This document shows, one piece after another, positions 13,692-17,754 of a stretch of DNA of 17,754 nt. Under the pieces are notes generated by a model, which saw only the letters and a program-made list of their open reading frames with translations, ran no database searches and was not told the origin of the DNA. The stretch covers positions 1-17,754 of the forward strand of contig JAGOCV010000045.1 of NCBI GenBank assembly GCA_017998575.1, given 5' to 3'. This DNA is from Burkholderiaceae bacterium (GTDB lineage: Bacteria > Pseudomonadota > Gammaproteobacteria > Burkholderiales > Burkholderiaceae). A program made the position numbers and the translations under genes. The first letter of the stretch is position 1; each line of letters begins with the position of its first letter.

Positions 13692-14123
13692 TCACGTTCC
13701 CAGCTCGATCAGCTTGAGGCGCATGCGGCGCAATGCCGCGCGCGCCGCCTCCACCTCTTCTTCGCTGTTGACGCCCGTGATCTCGTCGGTCAGGGCGTTG
13801 ACCAGCTTGTTGGCGCGCCGGAACAGCGCCGAGCCCTCGGCCGTCACCTGCACCAGAACAGTCCGCCGGTCACGCTCCAGGCTGGTGCGGACCACCAGAC
13901 CCCGCTCCTCCATCGCGTGCAGCATGTGCGTGATCCGGGTGCGCTCGAACGCCGTCCACTGCGCCAGCTCCAGCATCGTGAGCGGCCCTTTTCTCAGCAC
14001 GGCACTGAGGATGCGGTACTGCGGCGGGGACAAATCCAGGGGCCTGAGCACTTCCTGCATGAGGCTGTTGCGCCTGTAGACGACCTGGGTGCAGAGAAAG
14101 AACAGATGGTCTTCGAGTTCCAT
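13692..14123 (-). CDS. MarR-family transcriptional regulator
   Basis: The 143-residue protein shows the MarR winged-helix fold: LSPPQYRILSAVLRKGPLTMLELAQ (about 32-56), recognition helix ERTRITHMLHAMEERG (about 60-75) and a wing with the typical SLERDRRTVLVQVTAEG. Terminal helices for dimerisation lie at both ends. MarR proteins are usually small-molecule-responsive repressors of a divergent operon. Here the divergent gene is the FAD-linked oxidoreductase of the ABC-transporter cluster, with 136 AT-rich bases between the starts. That makes this protein the likely regulator of the cluster (inference). No Shine-Dalgarno is visible before the ATG at 14123. It converges on the kinase gene with only a hairpin between them. 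Confidence 0.9.
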   Translation of the reverse strand: MELEDHLFFLCTQVVYRRNSLMQEVLRPLDLSPPQYRILSAVLRKGPLTMLELAQWTAFERTRITHMLHAMEERGLVVRTSLERDRRTVLVQVTAEGSALFRRANKLVNALTDEITGVNSEEEVEAARAALRRMRLKLIELGT

Positions 14124-14217
14124 GGCGTCATTGTCATCATTTATTTATGTGAATTTTCTCTTATTGGCACGGTGATTGCATTTGATGTAGCGCAAGGCAC
14201 TGGATATGCCATTCGAT

Positions 14218-14230
14218 CCCCACCGTGGGG
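14218..14230. promoter_or_regulatory. Palindrome CCCCACCGTGGGG upstream of the FAD oxidoreductase
   Basis: Perfect 6-bp arms around one base lie 29 bases before the preferred ATG of the oxidoreductase gene, in an otherwise AT-rich control region facing the MarR gene. It could be an operator or a leader hairpin. If translation starts at 14206 instead, it would be coding. Confidence 0.35.
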
Positions 14231-14259
14231 CACTTCATTTCATCAATGTGGAAATTCGC

Positions 14260-15666
14260 ATGAAAGATACAGCAACGTTCCTGGACCTGATCGGTGACGT
14301 CCCCGTCGTGGCCGACGAGGCCATCGTGCGGCGCAAGAGCCGCGACATGTCGATGACCTTCAGCCCGATCATCCGGCGCGATGCGGCCGACAAGTTCGCC
14401 GACCTGATCGTTCGTCCGCGCGACCACGCGGACGTCGTACGCATCGCCAGCGCCGCAGCACGTGCGCGGATGCCGCTCATGATGCGTGGCGCCGGCACCT
14501 GCAACCTCGGCCAGGGGGTTCCGCTGGCGGGCGGTGCGATCGTGGACATGAGCGCGCTGTCCTCCGTGCTCTGGACACGTGACCAGACGGTGCGGGCGCA
14601 GGCCGGTGCGCGCCTGCTGGCGATCGACGACAGCCTGCGGCCCACCGGCTGGGAGTTGCGCATGCACTCTTCCACCCGGCGCGCCGCCACCATCGGTGGC
14701 TACGTGGGCGGGGGACATGCCGGCATTGGCAGCTGCCAATGGGGCATCCTGCGCGACCGCGGCAACATCCTCGGCCTGCAGATGGTCTCCGTGGAAGAAA
14801 CGCCGCGCGTGGTCGAGTTGCGCGGCGACGACGTCAACCTCGTGCATCACGCCTATGGCACCAACGGCATCATCACGGAGGTCGAGATGCCGCTGGCGCC
14901 GGCGTGGACCTGGATGGAGAGCGTGACCAATTTCCCCGACTTCATGACCGCCGCCCGCTTCGCCTACGCACTCGCTGCATCGGACGGCATCGTCAAGAAG
15001 CTCGTGTCCATCGACGAGTGGCCCAACTGGAATTACATGCGGCACATGCGCGAGCATGGGCGCGAAGGCTGGAGCATGGTGCGCACCATGGTCGCGGCTG
15101 TGAGCGTGGAAGCCCTGGACGCGTTGGTGAAGAGCTTCGGCGGCCAGACCACGGTCCGCGCGCGCGAGGGTGAGGGGCCGTACGGCGCGCCGCTGTGGGA
15201 GTTCGGCTGGGGCCATGCCCGCCTGCAGGTCAACCGAGAGCGTCCCGAGATCGTCAACAACATCGGGCTCTATCTCGACCCCGATCTGCTCGCCTCGGTC
15301 GAGCGCAGCTGGCGGCGCTTCCAGGGCGTGGGGGGCATGCACCTCGAAGTCAAGCGCTACAACGGCCGCATCGCCTTCCAGGGCTCGCCCTATTACCCGT
15401 TCGTCGACGAAGCCCAGGTGGCCGGCGTGATCCGCGGCATGTCGGAGGACGGCGCCATGGTGGCCAACAACCACACCTTCTTCGTGAAGGAAAACGGCAT
15501 GAAGGCGACGGACGACGGTGATACGGCGTTCAAACGCAGCATGGATCCCTACGGCCTGATGAACCCCGGCAAGTTCGATGCCGACGACAACCCCGACAAG
15601 GAAGGCTCCGGCCTGCAATTGCCCACCACCGGCTGGCAATACGGCGCCGGTCCGAGCGCCCGCTGA
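14260..15666 (+). CDS. FAD-linked oxidoreductase (PCMH/GlcD-type)
   Basis: This is a 468-residue flavoprotein of the vanillyl-alcohol-oxidase/PCMH superfamily. The FAD-binding domain spans about 45-220, with IVRPRDHADVVRI, the pyrophosphate loop MRGAGTCNLGQGVPL (75-89), QAGARLLAID and ATIGGYVGGGHAGIGS (143-158). A cap domain follows, and the end carries MDPYGLMNPGKF, common in this superfamily. There is no export signal, so it should be cytoplasmic. The substrate is unknown; relatives oxidise hydroxy acids, alcohols or aromatics. I chose the ATG at 14260, where the conserved FLDLIGDVPVV begins. The ATG at 14206 has a better AAGG site and would add 18 residues. The gene heads an operon with an ABC transporter, 37 bases before the binding protein gene, and is divergent from the MarR gene. 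Confidence 0.87.
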   Translation: MKDTATFLDLIGDVPVVADEAIVRRKSRDMSMTFSPIIRRDAADKFADLIVRPRDHADVVRIASAAARARMPLMMRGAGTCNLGQGVPLAGGAIVDMSALSSVLWTRDQTVRAQAGARLLAIDDSLRPTGWELRMHSSTRRAATIGGYVGGGHAGIGSCQWGILRDRGNILGLQMVSVEETPRVVELRGDDVNLVHHAYGTNGIITEVEMPLAPAWTWMESVTNFPDFMTAARFAYALAASDGIVKKLVSIDEWPNWNYMRHMREHGREGWSMVRTMVAAVSVEALDALVKSFGGQTTVRAREGEGPYGAPLWEFGWGHARLQVNRERPEIVNNIGLYLDPDLLASVERSWRRFQGVGGMHLEVKRYNGRIAFQGSPYYPFVDEAQVAGVIRGMSEDGAMVANNHTFFVKENGMKATDDGDTAFKRSMDPYGLMNPGKFDADDNPDKEGSGLQLPTTGWQYGAGPSAR

Positions 15667-15703
15667 GTCCACGCCCAACCCGCATTCCATAAAGGATCGA
15701 TCC

Positions 15704-16711
15704 ATGCCTTCACAGAACTTCTCCCGCCGGAGTTTCATGGGCGCCGCCGGTGCCCTGCTCGCCCCCGCGTTCCTGACCGAAGCACGTGCGCAATCCCTGA
15801 CGCCCGTCAGCTACCAGATCGGCTGGTTGCCACAGCCCGACAAGGGCGGCCTCTATCAGGCGCTGGCCACAGGCCTCTATCGCGAGGCCGGCCTCGATGT
15901 CGAAATCCGGCCCGGCGGACCGCAGCTGAACGTGGTGCAGATCTTCATGGCGGGCCGCGTCGACTTCGCCGATACCGACAGCTTCCGCCCGCTCAACTTC
16001 GTGAAGGAAGGGCTGCCCGGCATCGCCGTCGCCGCGTTCGGCCAGAAGTCGCTCAACGTCATGATGTCCCACCCCGGCACGGGCCACGACACCCTGGCGG
16101 CGCTCAAGGGCAAGCCCGTGCTGGTGTCGCCCATCGGGCGCACGACCTACTGGCCCTGGCTGCGCGCCAAGTTCGGCCTGTCGGACGACCAGATCCGCCC
16201 CTACGCGTTCAATCTCGCGACCTTCCTGGCCGACAGCCAGATCTCGCGCGAGGGCTTCATCACCAGCGAGCCGTTCGACGCGCGCAAGGCCGGCATGACC
16301 CCGGTGGTGCACCTGCTGGCCGACCACGGATACAGCAACTACAGCAACGTCATGCTCGCCTCGCCGAAGATGGTGGCCGATCGGCCCGACGTCGTGCAGC
16401 GCTTCGTCGATGCCACGGCGCGGGGCTGGAAGAGCTACGTCTACGGCGACCCCACGCCGGGCAACGCACTCATCAAGAAGGGCAACCCCGAACTCACCGA
16501 CGAGAAGATCGCCTACGCCATCGGCGTGATGCGATCGGCGCGCATCCTCGAGTCGTCCGACACGGCCAGCGGCGGCATCGGCGCCATGACCGACGCACGC
16601 TGGAAGGCGTTCTACGACGAGATGGCCGCCGTCGGCGCGCTGCCGTCGGGGCTCGATCCGCGCAAGGCGTACACCACGCAGTTCGTCAACAAGCGCGCGG
16701 CGGTGCTCTGA
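15704..16711 (+). CDS. ABC transporter substrate-binding protein (NMT1/SsuA-like), Tat-exported
   Basis: This 335-residue periplasmic binding protein belongs to the NMT1/THI5-like family that serves nitrate, sulfonate, taurine, thiamine-precursor and aromatic-acid transporters. The N-terminus has a twin-arginine signal (SRRSFMGAAGALLAPAFL) with probable cleavage after ARA near residue 28. The mature part begins YQIGWLPQPDKGGLYQA and includes VDFADTDSFR, LKGKPVLVSPIG and ITSEPFDARKAG, all typical of the fold. AAGGA seven bases before the ATG supports the start. Its stop overlaps the ATPase start as TGATG. The ligand cannot be deduced; the co-encoded flavoprotein suggests an oxidisable organic compound rather than an inorganic ion (inference). 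Confidence 0.92.
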   Translation: MPSQNFSRRSFMGAAGALLAPAFLTEARAQSLTPVSYQIGWLPQPDKGGLYQALATGLYREAGLDVEIRPGGPQLNVVQIFMAGRVDFADTDSFRPLNFVKEGLPGIAVAAFGQKSLNVMMSHPGTGHDTLAALKGKPVLVSPIGRTTYWPWLRAKFGLSDDQIRPYAFNLATFLADSQISREGFITSEPFDARKAGMTPVVHLLADHGYSNYSNVMLASPKMVADRPDVVQRFVDATARGWKSYVYGDPTPGNALIKKGNPELTDEKIAYAIGVMRSARILESSDTASGGIGAMTDARWKAFYDEMAAVGALPSGLDPRKAYTTQFVNKRAAVL

Positions 16712-17493
16712 TGGAGCCGGCCACGCCCCTGGTCAGCGTGCGGCAGGTGTGCAAGCGCTATGCCAATGGCACGCTGGCGCTGTCGGACGTCGACCTCGAC
16801 CTCGGCACGAGCGAGTTCGTGTCGCTGCTCGGTCCGTCGGGCTGCGGCAAGAGCACCCTGCTGCGCCTGATCGCCGGTCTGGGCGAGCCGACCACCGGGC
16901 GCATCGATTGGGCGGGTGGTCGCGACGCACTGCATGGCGGCCTGTCCTTCGTGTTCCAGGAGCCCACCCTCATGCCGTGGGCGACCGCCCTGGCCAACGT
17001 GCAGTTGCCGCTGCGCCTGGCGGGTGTACCGCTGGCCGAGCGAACCGAGCGCGCGCGCGAGGCGCTCGCATCGGTCGGGCTGGGCGGCTTCGAGAACGCC
17101 TATCCGCGCGAACTCTCGGGCGGCATGAAGATGCGCGTATCGATTGCTCGCGCGCTGGTCACGCGACCGCGCCTGCTGCTGATGGACGAGCCGTTCGCCG
17201 CGCTCGACGAGATCACGCGCACGCGGCTGAACCACGACCTGCTCGCGCTCTGGGAGCGCGAGAAGTTCACCGTGGTGTTCGTCACCCACTCGGTGTACGA
17301 AAGCGTGTTCCTGTCGCAGCGGGTGGTGGTGCTCGCGGCGCGGCCCGGACGCATCGCCGATCTGCTGCACACCCACGCCCCGTACCCACGCGGCCCCGCC
17401 TACCGCACCACACCGGCCTATGCCGCCCACTGGGAACGCGCCAGTGCAGCGCTCGAAGCCTGCCTCGGCGCGTCCGAGCCCGCAACCCTGTGA
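16711..17493 (+). CDS. ABC transporter ATP-binding protein (SsuB/TauB-like)
   Basis: This 260-residue ATPase energises the importer encoded around it. It has Walker A GPSGCGKST (41-49), the Q-loop VFQEPTLMPW (Q83), ABC signature LSGGM (135-139), Walker B LLLMDEPFAALDE (D159, E160) and switch histidine H193 (VFVTHSVYE). FQEPTLMPW and THSVYESVFLSQRVVVLAARPG are characteristic of the nitrate/sulfonate/taurine importer subfamily, matching the type of the binding protein. Length is usual. The ATG shares its A with the TGA of the preceding gene, so translation is probably coupled. The permease gene begins 13 bases after its stop. Confidence 0.95.
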   Translation: MEPATPLVSVRQVCKRYANGTLALSDVDLDLGTSEFVSLLGPSGCGKSTLLRLIAGLGEPTTGRIDWAGGRDALHGGLSFVFQEPTLMPWATALANVQLPLRLAGVPLAERTERAREALASVGLGGFENAYPRELSGGMKMRVSIARALVTRPRLLLMDEPFAALDEITRTRLNHDLLALWEREKFTVVFVTHSVYESVFLSQRVVVLAARPGRIADLLHTHAPYPRGPAYRTTPAYAAHWERASAALEACLGASEPATL

Positions 17494-17506
17494 CACCGGA
17501 GATCCG

Positions 17507-17754
17507 ATGAGCCACGCCCTACCACTCCCCCTGGCCGAGCCGCCTGCCGAGCCGCCCGATCGCCGCGTGCTGGGCCTGCCGCCGGCCGTGTGGCCGCGCC
17601 TGCTGGCGCCGCTGCTGCTGGGCTGCCTGGCGATGATCGCCTGGGAGGCCTGGGTGCGCCTGCGTGGCATTCCTTCCTTCTTGTTGCCGCCGCCCCCGAT
17701 GATCCCGCGCCTCCTGGTGGCCAATTGGCACCTGCCGGCCGGCCCGCCCGGGAT
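17507..17754 (+). CDS. ABC transporter permease, N-terminal part (cut by window end)
   Basis: Only the first 82 codons are present. The ATG follows GGAG by five bases. A Pro-rich cytoplasmic start (LPLPLAEPPAEPPDRR) leads into the first membrane helix at about residues 31-50 (LLAPLLLGCLAMIAWEAWV). The segment IPSFLLPPPPMIPRLL comes next. A helix followed by a Leu-Pro-rich stretch of this kind is typical of SsuC/TauC-like inner-membrane permeases. Position after the binding protein and ATPase completes the importer. The conserved EAA loop lies beyond the window. Confidence 0.88.
   Translation, partial: MSHALPLPLAEPPAEPPDRRVLGLPPAVWPRLLAPLLLGCLAMIAWEAWVRLRGIPSFLLPPPPMIPRLLVANWHLPAGPPG

Noticed and set aside
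14161..15738. 525-codon minus-strand frame antisense to the FAD oxidoreductase
   Set aside because: It is a mirror frame without motifs, and the plus strand encodes a canonical PCMH flavoprotein.

Overview
The window looks like ordinary chromosome of a high-GC betaproteobacterium of the order Burkholderiales, most likely Comamonadaceae. This rests on the strong G/C third-position bias, which produces very long spurious antisense frames, on the PHB-metabolism genes (phaR, 3-hydroxybutyrate dehydrogenase), on the RelA type, on the EnvZ/OmpR pair, and on -10 boxes of the TAGAAT/TACAAT kind. The genus assignment is inference. I see no insertion sequence, prophage, CRISPR array or rRNA.

Left part (1-6183). 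A minus-strand block holds the 3'-truncated rnr (RNase R), rimO (S12 methylthiotransferase), phaR (PHB regulator), a small one-helix membrane protein and a cardiolipin-synthase-type phospholipase D. A plus-strand tRNA-Leu(CAG) with its own promoter and terminator sits head-to-head with rnr. A minus-strand tRNA-Val(GAC), with an extended -10 and a strong terminator, sits between relA and the phospholipase D gene.

Middle part (6184-11367). An alpha/beta hydrolase and relA overlap by 4 bp (GTGA) on the minus strand. Divergent to them is a plus-strand D-3-hydroxybutyrate dehydrogenase. This converges on a secreted SIMPL-domain protein, which is preceded by a small secreted protein of unknown function.

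Right part (11368-17754). An OmpR/EnvZ-like two-component system runs on the plus strand with a TGATG overlap. It is followed by a convergent MarR-type regulator. Divergent from that regulator is a plus-strand operon cut by the window edge: FAD-linked oxidoreductase, Tat-exported NMT1-like binding protein, ABC ATPase and ABC permease. It reads as a regulated uptake-plus-oxidation module for an unknown small organic substrate.

No stretch longer than about 235 bases lacks a gene. The largest gaps are 5874-6107 (tRNA-Val terminator and the phospholipase leader), 11368-11538 (divergent control region with GTAACA-type sites), 10932-11079 (terminator hairpin) and 14124-14259 (AT-rich divergent control region). 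Most of the window is housekeeping. The least explained parts are the MarR/FAD/ABC module, the missing start codon of rnr, and several dyad-symmetric sites beside regulators.
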